Shown here piece by piece: positions 44,950-52,964 of a stretch of 64,000 nt of DNA (the first letter of the stretch is position 1; each line of letters starts with the position of its first letter). This stretch comes from Actinoallomurus iriomotensis (lineage in GTDB: Bacteria > Actinomycetota > Actinomycetes > Streptosporangiales > Streptosporangiaceae), in contig NZ_BSTJ01000021.1 of assembly GCF_030269445.1 (NCBI RefSeq), positions 1-64,000 of the forward strand, read 5' to 3'. The notes under the pieces were generated by a model, which saw nothing but the letters and a program-made list of their open reading frames with translations, did not search any database and was not told the DNA's origin. The position numbers and the translations under genes were made by a program.

Positions 44950-46179
44950 ATGACCCACCGCGGATCGCTGACGATCCGGCGTGCCTCGCTCGTCGATCCC
45001 GATGCCGAGAACGTCCGGGAGAACACGCGCATCCGCGTCGAGGACGGGATCGTCGTCGAGGTCGGCCCGGACCCCGGCGGTCCGGTCTCCTCCGCCGAGG
45101 TGGACGCGGCCGGGCTGTACGCACTGCCGGGCCTGATCGACTGTCACGTGCACGTCATCGCGCACACCGTCGACGAGTACGCGCTCACCATGGAGCCGCC
45201 GTCGTACGTCACCGCCCGCGCGGCCGTCGAGCTGCGGGCGATGCTCGGGCGCGGATTCACGACCGTACGCGACATGGCCGGCGCGGACCACGGCCTCGTC
45301 CGCGCGGTGGCCGAGGGAGTGCTGCCGGGTCCCCGGCTGTTCGCCGGCGGAAAGGCGCTCTCACAGACGGGCGGCCACGGCGACCTTCGTCCGGCCGGGC
45401 AGAACGTGCACGACACCCACTACTGGACGCCGGGCCTGGGCCGGGTCTGCGACGGGGTGGCGGAGGTACGGCGGGCGGTGCGCGACGAGATCCGCCGGGG
45501 CGCCGCCCACATCAAGCTGATGCTGTCCGGCGGATGCTCCAGCCCCACCGACCGGATCGGGTCGCTGCAGTTCTCCGAAGAGGAGATCGCCGCCGCCGTC
45601 GAGGAGGCGGCCGCGGCGGGCGTCTACTGCGCCGGGCACGCCTACACCTCCGCGGCGGTCGAGCGCGCGCTGCGGCTCGGCGTCCGCACCATCGAGCACG
45701 GCAACCTGATCGACGAGTCCGTGCCGGCGCTCTTCGCCGAGCACGACGCCTTCTACGTGCCCACCCTGATCACCTACACCGCCCTCGCCGAGGACGGCGC
45801 GGCGCACGGCCTGTCGCCCGAGAGCCGCGCGAAGACCCTGGAGGTGCTCGACGGCGGCCTGCACGCCCTCGAACTCGCCGACCGGGCCGGCGCGCCGATC
45901 GCGTTCGGCACCGACCTGCTGGGCCCGCTGCGGACACGCCAGTCCGAGGAGTTCCGCGTACGCGCCCAGGTGCAGACCTCCGGCGCGATCCTGCGCTCGG
46001 CGACGACGGTCGCCGCCCGCCTGCTCGGCCAGGAGGGCCGGCTGGGCGTGATCGCTCCGCAGGCGCACGCCGACATCGTTCTGACCAGGCATGATCCGCT
46101 GTCCGACATCACCCGCCTCGCCGAGCCGGCCGAGGAGATCGCCCTCGTCATCCAGTCCGGTACGCCCACCGCGCGATGA
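44950..46179 (+). CDS. Metal-dependent amidohydrolase (imidazolonepropionase/prolidase-like)
   Basis: The 409-residue protein has the amidohydrolase fold. HVH (66-68) begins the metal site, the Lys in HIKLMLSGG is a likely carbamylated metal bridge, later ligands lie in GHAYT and EHGN, and the catalytic Asp is in AFGTDLLGP. Close relatives hydrolyse Xaa-Pro or other N-acyl dipeptides. The ATG at 44950 has AGGAGA upstream, and 17 earlier codons were dropped. It follows the transporter gene by 72 bp and is followed by a MaoC-like frame that lacks a clear start. Confidence 0.9.
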   Translation: MTHRGSLTIRRASLVDPDAENVRENTRIRVEDGIVVEVGPDPGGPVSSAEVDAAGLYALPGLIDCHVHVIAHTVDEYALTMEPPSYVTARAAVELRAMLGRGFTTVRDMAGADHGLVRAVAEGVLPGPRLFAGGKALSQTGGHGDLRPAGQNVHDTHYWTPGLGRVCDGVAEVRRAVRDEIRRGAAHIKLMLSGGCSSPTDRIGSLQFSEEEIAAAVEEAAAAGVYCAGHAYTSAAVERALRLGVRTIEHGNLIDESVPALFAEHDAFYVPTLITYTALAEDGAAHGLSPESRAKTLEVLDGGLHALELADRAGAPIAFGTDLLGPLRTRQSEEFRVRAQVQTSGAILRSATTVAARLLGQEGRLGVIAPQAHADIVLTRHDPLSDITRLAEPAEEIALVIQSGTPTAR

Positions 46180-46270
46180 CGCGGGACCCGTCACGGCCGG
46201 AGCCTCTACGGGCGGCTGTCTGCCGGGGCTGCTCGCTCCGCCGGGGTTCGCCTTCGTCGTCGCCTATCCG

Positions 46271-47005
46271 TTGAGCGGGGACGTGCTGCGCCGCGCGGGC
46301 ATCCGGCCCCAGGCCGTCACGCACGTCGCCGAGACGCACCGGATGGTGCGGGCGATCACCTCGGGAGACGTCCTGGAGAGCACCGCGATCAACAAGCGGT
46401 TCCACACGTCCGCCGGCGGCCGGACGTTCCTGTCGTGGGACGTCGAGCTCACGGATGCCGGCGGTCATCTGGTGGGGACCACGTCCAGCACGGTGCTGCT
46501 GCGCGCCGGCGAGCGGTGGCCGGAACGCTCACCGGCCGGGCCCGTCGCGCCGGTCCGGGACGAGCTGCGGCACCGCGCCCGCTACCACGTCACCCGCGGC
46601 CACGTGGCGAGGTACTGCGGCGTCAGCGGGGACGTGCACCCGGTGCACTGGTCGGACGCGGCGGCGCGTCGCTCCGGGCTGCCCGGAGTGATCATGCATG
46701 GCAGCCTGCTGTTCGCGGTCGTGGCACGAGCGGCGTCCTGCGCGTGCGGAGGACCGGCGAGCGTGGCCGAGCTGGGCGCGCGCTTGCCGGCACCGGTCGA
46801 GGTCCCGGACGACGAGGGCACCGTCGTGGAGGTGGCGGCCGGCGATCCGGACGCGGACGGAACGGTGGCCCTGGACGCCCGGGTCGGCGGCCGGCCCGTA
46901 CTGACCTCCGCATGGGCCAGGCCGAAGGCGCCGTCGGCTACGAGACGAGCGGCGAGGTGCGCGGACGAGCGCGGCGGTGCAGCCAGGCCAGGCCCACGGC
47001 CGTGA
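46271..47005 (+). CDS. MaoC-like double hot-dog dehydratase, apparently 5'-truncated
   Basis: The frame encodes two hot-dog domains. The second has the hydratase-2 motif YCGVSGDVHPVHWSD with the catalytic Asp and His, then GLPGVIMHG. Similarity reaches upstream to about 46220 (APPGFAFVVAYPL), before any ATG, GTG or TTG in frame. The first possible start, the TTG at 46271, has no ribosome site and would cut into the fold. The usual first 40 residues or so are missing where the amidohydrolase gene ends. It is either a remnant or uses an undetected start. Its 3' end overlaps the convergent membrane-protein gene by 68 bp. Confidence 0.6.
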   Translation: MSGDVLRRAGIRPQAVTHVAETHRMVRAITSGDVLESTAINKRFHTSAGGRTFLSWDVELTDAGGHLVGTTSSTVLLRAGERWPERSPAGPVAPVRDELRHRARYHVTRGHVARYCGVSGDVHPVHWSDAAARRSGLPGVIMHGSLLFAVVARAASCACGGPASVAELGARLPAPVEVPDDEGTVVEVAAGDPDADGTVALDARVGGRPVLTSAWARPKAPSATRRAARCADERGGAARPGPRP

Positions 47006-47885
47006 GCACGGCGCCGGCGGTGAGGTCGTAGCGCCCGCCGAGTCCGACGAACGCGTCGAGGACGGCGAAGAAGCCGAGGATCCCGGTGACCACGCACAGC
47101 CCGTCGCGGCCGAACGGGCCCGTGGTGGCCCAGCGCCGGACGGCCAGGACACCGGCCAGGAGCGGTGCCAGGGTCAGGGCGACTCCGGCCGGCCACGGCA
47201 GGCCCGTCGACGGAACCGCGTAGACGAGCACGAAGTGCGCGCCGGTACAGGCGAAGGCCGTGACCACGAGCAGCCGCGGCCGAGGGCGGCGTGACGGAGC
47301 GCGGGCCGGGCGCGGCAGGTGCCGGGAGAGGTACGCGCCCACCACGAACAGGACGCCGATCCCGAGCGCCACGAGCGCCGGACCGAGCGGTGGCCGCACG
47401 TAGCTCTCGTAGGTGAGGAACAGGACCAGCGGCATCCCGGCCGCCGCGACGAGCAGGCCGCGCGGGCGGACCCAGGCGCGGTCGCGGTCGCCGGGGAACA
47501 GCCGGGTGACGACGATGACCGACGAGCAGACGCTCACCGCGGCGTGGAAGGCCGTGAGATGCGTGGCGAGCAACAGGTTCGTGTGCCAGATTCGGGCGTA
47601 GTCGCCGACGCCGCTGTGCCGCGCGTACGCCGGGTCGAACCAGAACCGGTCGACCAGCGCCTCCTCGTAGACCCCGTACGCCATGCCGAGCAGGATCAGC
47701 CCGGGCAGGCCGAGCCCCCACCGGTGCGCCAGCTCGCGGCACAGCAGCGCCCCGCAGCCGTACAGCGCGACGAACAGCGCGAGGTTCCACGGCAGCAACA
47801 GATCGAGTGGAGGGGTCGCGGTCGAGAGCACCTCACCCAGGTATGGGGCCGACAGCAGCAGCACGAGGACGGGACGCCAGGCCAT
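46938..47885 (-). CDS. Multi-pass membrane protein of unknown function
   Basis: The 315-residue protein has about eight to nine membrane helices. Conserved-looking polar residues lie in CRELAHRWG near 49, GVYEEALVDRFW near 70 and WHTNLLLATHLTAFH near 100, which could form a membrane active site. It does not fit the CPBP protease spacing (EExxxR), so I do not call it a protease. It ends inside the MaoC-like gene on the opposite strand. No function can be given. Confidence 0.72.
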   Translation of the reverse strand: MAWRPVLVLLLSAPYLGEVLSTATPPLDLLLPWNLALFVALYGCGALLCRELAHRWGLGLPGLILLGMAYGVYEEALVDRFWFDPAYARHSGVGDYARIWHTNLLLATHLTAFHAAVSVCSSVIVVTRLFPGDRDRAWVRPRGLLVAAAGMPLVLFLTYESYVRPPLGPALVALGIGVLFVVGAYLSRHLPRPARAPSRRPRPRLLVVTAFACTGAHFVLVYAVPSTGLPWPAGVALTLAPLLAGVLAVRRWATTGPFGRDGLCVVTGILGFFAVLDAFVGLGGRYDLTAGAVLTAVGLAWLHRRARPRTSPLVS

Positions 47886-47958
47886 GCACCGATCCTGGGC
47901 CCGACCAGGTGGCGTCCACTACCGACTTGGGTAGCCGTGCGCGTGACCGAAGTTCACG

Positions 47959-48651
47959 TCAGCGGTGGACGGTCATCTCGAAGTCGTAGCGGTCGGCCCG
48001 GTACAGCGACCGGGCGAACTCCACGACCCGTCCGCGCGCGTCGATGCCGCGCCGGCGTACGTAGAGGGCGGGGGAGCGGAGGGGCACGCCCAGCAGGTCC
48101 GCGTGGCGGCGGTTCAGCGTCGTCGCGGAGACGCGCTGTTCGGCGTTCGCGAGGACCGTCCGGTAGCGCCCGGCGAGCAGCTGGTAGAGCGAACCCTCCA
48201 GGTCCTGGTCCAGCAGCCGGGGGAACGGCGCGGCCGGGAGGTCGACCCGCTCGAAGCACATGGGGAAGCCGTCGGCGAGCCGCAGCCGTTCGAGGTGGAA
48301 GACGGGGTCCCCGGGCTTGATCTCCAGGGTGCGGGCGAGCTCGGGTTCGGCGTCCCGCCGCTCGGCGGTCAGCAGCCGTGAGCCCGGCTCGAGGTCGCGG
48401 GCGCGCATGTCGTCGCTGAAGGACGTCAGGGTCGGCCCCTTCGAGATCCGTCCCCGGGAGACGAACGTGCCCCGGCCGCGCACCGAGTAGATGAGGCCTT
48501 CATCGATGAGCGACTGCAGCGCCTGCCGGACGGTGGTGCGGCTGACCCCGAACGTCTCCGCCAGTTCGCGTTCCTGGGGAAGGACGTCGTCCGGGCGCAT
48601 GTCCCGGATCCGGGCCAGGAGCCGTTCCCGTACCTCAAGGTGCTTGATCAC
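47959..48651 (-). CDS. GntR-family (HutC subfamily) regulator
   Basis: The 230-residue protein has a GntR winged helix (about 8-70: LPQERELAETFGVSRTTVRQ, then GRGTFVSRG) and a UTRA ligand domain with FHLERLRLADG and the final YRADRYDFEMTV. Members such as NagR and DasR sense amino-sugar phosphates. The GTG at 48651 overlaps the nanE stop codon (GTGA), so it ends the operon kinase-nanE-gntR. It probably binds the double palindrome at 50335-50368 upstream of the kinase gene. Confidence 0.92.
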   Translation of the reverse strand: MIKHLEVRERLLARIRDMRPDDVLPQERELAETFGVSRTTVRQALQSLIDEGLIYSVRGRGTFVSRGRISKGPTLTSFSDDMRARDLEPGSRLLTAERRDAEPELARTLEIKPGDPVFHLERLRLADGFPMCFERVDLPAAPFPRLLDQDLEGSLYQLLAGRYRTVLANAEQRVSATTLNRRHADLLGVPLRSPALYVRRRGIDARGRVVEFARSLYRADRYDFEMTVHR

Positions 48652-49352
48652 GTTGCCCCCTCGGGGAGGTCGAGCGCGGTCACGAACCGGCGGGTGATCT
48701 CCATCGGGTTCGTGATCGCCGTGCCCACGACGACGGCGAACGCGCCGGCCGCGAAGGCCGCGCGGGCCGCCTCGGGGGTGCGGATCCGGCCCTCGGCGAC
48801 GACGGGCAGCGGGGTGGCGGCGACGAGCGCGGCCACCAGCGCGATGTCGGGCGCGTCGGGGACGGCGCCCGGCCCGGTGTAGCCGGAGAGCGTCGAGGCC
48901 AGCAGATCCGCCCCGCACTCGTAGGCGTACCGGCCCGCCTCGACGCTGTCGACGTCGGCCATGACGGGTACGCCGAGGCGGTCGTGCACCTGCTCGATGA
49001 GGGTGGCCAGGTCACCACCGTCCGGCCGTGGACGTGCCGTGCCGTCGGTCGCGACGATCGAGGCACCGGCGGCGACGATCGACTCCGCGTCCGCGTACGT
49101 CGGTGTGATGAAGACGCCCGGGTCGCCGGTCTTGCGGATGCCGATCACCGGCAGCCCGGTGGCCGCCTTCACGGCGGCGACGTCGTCGGCGCCCTCCGCC
49201 CGTATCCCGGTCGCGCCCGCCGCCGCGGCGGCCTGCGCCATGGCGGCCATGTGGTGCGGCCCGCGCAGCGGGTTGCCCGCGGCGGCCTGGCACGACACCA
49301 CCAGCCCGGACTCGATGGCGCGGAGGGTCGCGTCGACGGGGGTGCTCTTCAC
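48648..49352 (-). CDS. nanE: N-acetylmannosamine-6-phosphate 2-epimerase NanE
   Basis: The 234-residue TIM-barrel enzyme converts ManNAc-6-phosphate to GlcNAc-6-phosphate. VSCQAAAGNPLRGP near 20-33, the lysine of IGIRK near 75, ADVDSVEAG near 133-141 and STLSGYTG near 150 match NanE, and the C-terminus has the phosphate-binding EGRIRTPEAA. The GTG at 49352 has GGAGG upstream and overlaps the kinase stop codon. The frame open upstream is non-coding. It works with the adjacent sugar kinase. No sialidase, sialate lyase or NagA/NagB is nearby. Confidence 0.92.
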   Translation of the reverse strand: MKSTPVDATLRAIESGLVVSCQAAAGNPLRGPHHMAAMAQAAAAAGATGIRAEGADDVAAVKAATGLPVIGIRKTGDPGVFITPTYADAESIVAAGASIVATDGTARPRPDGGDLATLIEQVHDRLGVPVMADVDSVEAGRYAYECGADLLASTLSGYTGPGAVPDAPDIALVAALVAATPLPVVAEGRIRTPEAARAAFAAGAFAVVVGTAITNPMEITRRFVTALDLPEGAT

Positions 49353-50266
49353 GTGGACGCCTCCGAGGTCAGGGCGGTCAGCGGATGCGAGGACGGGAGG
49401 TCGATGAGGAGACGCGCGCCGTCGAGCGGCGACGCGGCCGGCGGGACGAGGCGGCAGCGTGAGGGGAGCGCGGAGGCGAACGCGTCGCGCAGCGCCCGGC
49501 TCCCGGCGAGCACCGAGCCCGACCAGGAGGCGGTGATCGTCTCGTCGTCGTCGCCGACGCGCGCCGCCGCCGTCATGACCGTGTCGGCGAGGTGACCGGC
49601 GGCGTCGACGGTGATCCGCCCGGCGTCCGGATCGCCGCGTTCGGCGAGCCCGAGCACCTGCCGGGCGAACCCGGCGATCCGGGCGACCCGGTCGGGGTCG
49701 CGCTGCAGCGTTCCGGCGAGCAGCGCGGGGTCGCCGAAGGCCTCGGCGGCGGCGTCCAGCAGGGCCGTCGCGGCGCCGCGTCCGTCGAACGCGCGCAGCG
49801 CGGTCTCCAGGCCGGCCCGCCCGATCCAGTACGCCCCGCCGCTGTCGCCGAGCAGCGGGCCCCACCCGTCGACGCGCGCCCAGCCGCCGCGCACGCCGGT
49901 GGCCAGCGCCACGACGCCGGTGCCGACGGAGACGACGACACCCGGGCGGTCGCCGAGGGCGGCGAGGTACGCGGTCACGGAGTCGTCGGCGAGGACCACC
50001 CGCCGCGCTCCGAACGCCGACCACTCCTCGAGCAGCGCCCGTGGACGACCGCGCGTCCCCTGCAGGCCGCTGAGCCCGGCGGCGACCTGGTCCACGGGCG
50101 ACCCGTGCCGGCGGAGGGCGTCGGTGACGACGCGAGCCAGATGACGCTCCGGATCCTCCGCGGCCCGTACGCCGCCGACCGCGTCGTCGAGGTGGCCGCC
50201 CGAGGGCCGCGTGATCCGCACTCGCGTACCTGTCTGGCCGACGTCGACCAGCAGGTAGATCTGCAT
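49349..50266 (-). CDS. BadF/BadG-type N-acetylhexosamine kinase
   Basis: The 305-residue protein belongs to the ASKHA kinases of the BadF/BadG/BcrA/BcrD family, which includes N-acetylglucosamine kinases. The phosphate-1 loop is DVGQTGTRVR at about 8-17, ADDSVTAYLAA holds the catalytic Asp region, and the phosphate-2 loop is SVGTGVVAL. The ATG at 50266 has GAGAGGAAG upstream. As first gene of an operon with nanE and gntR, it probably phosphorylates ManNAc or GlcNAc. Confidence 0.87.
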   Translation of the reverse strand: MQIYLLVDVGQTGTRVRITRPSGGHLDDAVGGVRAAEDPERHLARVVTDALRRHGSPVDQVAAGLSGLQGTRGRPRALLEEWSAFGARRVVLADDSVTAYLAALGDRPGVVVSVGTGVVALATGVRGGWARVDGWGPLLGDSGGAYWIGRAGLETALRAFDGRGAATALLDAAAEAFGDPALLAGTLQRDPDRVARIAGFARQVLGLAERGDPDAGRITVDAAGHLADTVMTAAARVGDDDETITASWSGSVLAGSRALRDAFASALPSRCRLVPPAASPLDGARLLIDLPSSHPLTALTSEAST

Positions 50267-50334
50267 CGGAGCTTCCTCTCGACGACCGCGTCGCATCCCG
50301 TCGACCGGAGGGCCGACGGCGACTGAGCCTACAG

Positions 50335-50368
50335 CAGGTCCATACCTGCGGGACATAGGTCGTACCTG
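50335..50368 (-). promoter_or_regulatory. Double GntR operator candidate
   Basis: Two like palindromes lie about 70-100 bp ahead of the kinase gene: CAGGT-CCAT-ACCTG (50335-50348) and TAGGT-CG-TACCTG (50356-50368; arms AGGT/ACCT). Their centres are about 20 bp apart, two helical turns, which suits cooperative binding. The AGGT/ACCT arms fit GntR-family sites. The adjacent GntR protein is the likely ligand. Confidence 0.68.
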
Positions 50369-50407
50369 ATCGGGCGCGGAGCCGTCACGCGTCTGGACGT
50401 AAGCGAC

Positions 50408-50503
50408 ATGCGGGGACCTAACTACCGCTTACTCGAACACAACGATCAGATCATGGCGCTGCTCTCAGGTCTTGATAGGCGGTTCATCCAGGAGAATTGG
50501 TGA
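50408..50503 (+). other. Short protein-like frame in a gene-free stretch
   Basis: The gap 50267-50649 has no established gene. A 31-codon ATG frame here reads like real protein, containing YRLLEHNDQIMALLSGLDRR and ending in IQENW. The base composition is less GC-rich than its surroundings. It has no clear ribosome site and could be a remnant of a larger gene. From 50504 to 50649 I see only the AAGGAGG at about 50625 belonging to the next gene. Confidence 0.3.
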
Positions 50504-50649
50504 CGGCCAGGCTCAACTGACGCCTGTAGCCAGTGCGCGGAGTGCGGCAGATGAGTGCGACCGGAGTTGACCAAGCGTGGGTCACAGTTCGACGTGGACG
50601 GTGTCGCAAACGAATCGCCTCAATAAGGAGGCGTACCTAAGCTGGGCTC

Positions 50650-51474
50650 GTGACTGAGGCAGACCCGCTGGAGGTGGCCGCCTGGCGAATGGCGGCCCGA
50701 AGCCTCGCATCCGAAGATCTGCCTGAGATCGCGACGGAGGCGCTTGTCCGGGGCCTCGATAGTCCTGCTCTTCGTGTTCTCGCCGGACAGTCGCGGGACG
50801 ACGTCCGAGACTCGGCGGAACTGTTCCGCGTTGCTCTCGATGAACTTGGCATCGATCTTCCCGACGCCGACAGCGCGCAGTGGAACCTGGCCAGGCGAGC
50901 CGCAGGCGACATTGTGGCCGGACGAATCGGGCCCGCCCACGGTGCCACCGAACTCTGGCTGGCGTATCGGAAGGTACGGGACAACGGCGACCTGCGGGTC
51001 TTTGTGGGTTTGGCGTCCATGCTGGATGATCACCCAGAGGACGCTGAACAAATCGAGGCCGATATAGTCGCGGCTGCGCGAGAACTGCTGGCTCGGCCAG
51101 CACCTCGACGCTGGATCAAACTGATGGCCGTTCGGGGACGATCTCCGCTCACACAGAGCACGGGTCCCGACGACATCGAGGTCGATCCCGGAACACTGCA
51201 AATCAGCGACGGCCTTCGTTCCGACCTCGCTCGGTGGGACGCGTATTTCGCTGCCGCGTTGTCGGATTGGCCCGCGGCGGGTGGATTCGATTCCGAACAC
51301 GACGTCGAGAGGTTCGTAGCCGCTGGACAGCAACTCGTCTCGCAGCTTCAAGACGAACTCGGCGCGAGCTATCACGTGGAGTACATGCCAGAGCCCATCC
51401 GCCCGCCGGGGGTGAAGCTGCGCAGCCGCCGCCGACCGTCCCACGACTGCTTGACGCAGCTCGCGAGCGACTGA
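50650..51474 (+). CDS. Hypothetical protein
   Basis: The 274-residue product is soluble, acidic and mostly helical in its first 150 residues. RRWIKLMAVRGRSPL comes near 153, and a compact C-terminal region around 205-260 contains FVAAGQQLVSQLQDELG. I do not recognise a family with a function. The GTG at 50650 lies about 20 bp after AAGGAGG, longer than usual, so the start is uncertain. Codons are less GC3-rich than the neighbours (for example TCG, GTT and GCT occur often), which hints at recent acquisition. It converges with the VOC gene, 4 bp between stops. Confidence 0.72.
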   Translation: MTEADPLEVAAWRMAARSLASEDLPEIATEALVRGLDSPALRVLAGQSRDDVRDSAELFRVALDELGIDLPDADSAQWNLARRAAGDIVAGRIGPAHGATELWLAYRKVRDNGDLRVFVGLASMLDDHPEDAEQIEADIVAAARELLARPAPRRWIKLMAVRGRSPLTQSTGPDDIEVDPGTLQISDGLRSDLARWDAYFAAALSDWPAAGGFDSEHDVERFVAAGQQLVSQLQDELGASYHVEYMPEPIRPPGVKLRSRRRPSHDCLTQLASD

Positions 51475-51478
51475 GGGC

Positions 51479-51916
51479 TCAGACCACGCAGAACTCGTTC
51501 CCCTCCGGGTCGGCCATCACCACGTGGTCGAGCCGTCCCTCGAACTCATGTTCTGTGAGCACGCTGCCGCCCGCGGTGACGAGCCGCTCTACCGTGTCTC
51601 GGATCCGTCGCTCACGGAGATCCCATGGCTGGTGGCGTCCGCCGGCGACCTGGACGTCGATGTGCAGCCGATTCTTTGCGACCTTGGCCTCGGGAACCTT
51701 GAGGAAGGAGATGTTCGGACCGACGCCGTCCGGGTCGGTCAGCGCCGCACCGTCGTCCCACTCCTCATCCGGCACCTTGAAATGCGTCAGCCACTGCTCC
51801 CACGTGTCGAATCCCTCCGGTGGAGGAGCCTCGACGTACCCCAGAGCGACCTTCCAGAAGGACGCCATCCGAGGCGGGTCTGCGCAATCGAAGGTCAGGG
51901 TCCAGGGAGTAGCCAC
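51479..51916 (-). CDS. VOC-family (glyoxalase/bleomycin-resistance-like) protein
   Basis: The 145-residue protein is a single VOC domain pair. LTFDCADPPRMASFWKVALGY opens the first beta-alpha-beta unit, and LHIDVQV plus HVVMADPEGNEFCVV close the second. The GNEFC ending with a Glu is the usual metal-ligand position. The GTG at 51916 gives the normal family start. Members bind or modify small molecules and many are uncharacterised. The neighbours give no clue. Confidence 0.88.
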   Translation of the reverse strand: MATPWTLTFDCADPPRMASFWKVALGYVEAPPPEGFDTWEQWLTHFKVPDEEWDDGAALTDPDGVGPNISFLKVPEAKVAKNRLHIDVQVAGGRHQPWDLRERRIRDTVERLVTAGGSVLTEHEFEGRLDHVVMADPEGNEFCVV

Positions 51917-52021
51917 AGACGAAGACTAGTAATCCGGGACCGGGCAATCGCCGCAGGACGCTCCCGGCCGAGAAAAGGTGACGGTGTCCTCGTGTAGGCC
52001 GCCCGAGCCTCCGACACGACA

Positions 52022-52069
52022 ACGGCGTTGCTCCCACAACTCCCCACGAGTCATGGACAGCAACGCCGT
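52022..52069. other. 11-bp inverted repeat in the 51917-52223 gap
   Basis: ACGGCGTTGCT (52022-52032) and AGCAACGCCGT (52059-52069) pair perfectly around a 26-base loop. It lies between the VOC gene and the GIDE-domain gene, just before the dispersed repeat at 52083. It could be a structured leader or an operator. No T-run supports a terminator. Confidence 0.55.
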
Positions 52070-52082
52070 GAACAAGATGGCC

Positions 52083-52172
52083 CCTCCTCCGACGACAACC
52101 CGCGGGGGGCTGTGGGGGGCGGAGCCCCTCACATCGGGGGGTTCCGGGGGGTCGTCCCCCCGGGCCAGCACG
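52083..52172 (+). repeat. GC-rich dispersed repeat, copy 2
   Basis: This block matches the element at 384-470 in reverse orientation. Both start CCTCCTCCGAC, contain TGGGGGGCGG and AGCCCCTCACATCGGGGG, and end near GGGCCAGCACG or CCGGACCGGCAC. It lies just upstream of the GIDE-domain gene. An open frame reads through it, but codons there give low-complexity Gly/Ser/Pro sequence. It is best seen as a non-coding hairpin-forming element. Confidence 0.75.
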
Positions 52173-52223
52173 AGTGGAGGAGGCGGGATAATCCCCGGGT
52201 CGCCGCGTACCCCGGAGGATGCA

Positions 52224-52949
52224 TTGATCGCCCCCCTGATCGTCTTCATCGTCGGCCTCGCCGTCCTCGGTTGGGGGTTCCTCCAGCAGCGCAAGCGCGA
52301 CGCGATGGCCGCGACGCCCACGCTCACGTGCGCCGAGATCGGCTCGGGCGCGGGGCCGGTCACCTGTGAGGTCAAGGGCGCGGCCACTCCCGGGCCGCAC
52401 GGCCCGGTCACGGCGCCCTTCTCCGGCCGGGAGTGCGTCTGGTACCACGCGAAGGTCTCGGTCCGGTACGAACACCACGAGTACCGCGACGGCCGGCGGC
52501 GGACGACCACACGGGAGAGGACCGTGCACGACGAGACCTGCCCGGTGCCGTTCGGCGTCCAGGACGCGACCGGCCAGATCCTCGTCCGGCACGAGGGCGC
52601 CTCGGTCGACGGCGCCCATCAGTCGGTGCGGCGCTTCGAGCCCGCCGGCCAGAACGTCAACCTGTTCGGGCTGAACATCCGCGTCAACTTCAGCGACGTC
52701 AAGGGCCACCGTTACGAGGAGTGGATCGTCCCGCCGGGCCAGCCGATGTACGTCCTGGGCGCGGCGGGCGTGGAGAACCGGCAGCTCACCATGCGCAGCC
52801 CGGACGGCTCGCCGTTCATCGTCTCGACCAGGAGCGAGGAGCAGCTGTCGGGCCGGCTCCGGACCTCCATGTACGTCGGCTACACCGGCGGTGGCGTCGT
52901 CATCCTGGGCAGCCTGGTCTGGCTGGCGGTCAAGGCGTTCGGCGGGTGA
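52224..52949 (+). CDS. GIDE-domain (E3-ligase-like, BAM type) membrane protein
   Basis: The 241-residue protein has an N-terminal membrane helix (about 3-18), a GIDE domain over about 55-210 (GRECVWYHAKV, WIVPPGQPMYVLG, FIVSTRSEEQLSG) and a C-terminal helix at about 213-233. GIDE domains were named from the mitochondrial E3 ligase MULAN. Bacterial members lack the RING finger and their role is unknown. I chose the TTG at 52224, with GGAGG five bases upstream, because the frame before it runs through the dispersed repeat. LemA, a common partner, is not nearby. Confidence 0.8.
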   Translation: MIAPLIVFIVGLAVLGWGFLQQRKRDAMAATPTLTCAEIGSGAGPVTCEVKGAATPGPHGPVTAPFSGRECVWYHAKVSVRYEHHEYRDGRRRTTTRERTVHDETCPVPFGVQDATGQILVRHEGASVDGAHQSVRRFEPAGQNVNLFGLNIRVNFSDVKGHRYEEWIVPPGQPMYVLGAAGVENRQLTMRSPDGSPFIVSTRSEEQLSGRLRTSMYVGYTGGGVVILGSLVWLAVKAFGG

Positions 52950-52964
52950 CGGACCGCGTCCCCG

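Noticed and set aside
46938-47885. CPBP/CAAX-type membrane protease
   Set aside because: The Glu-Glu-x4-Arg spacing does not match the EExxxR motif and the second His motif is not in the usual place, so only a membrane protein is claimed.
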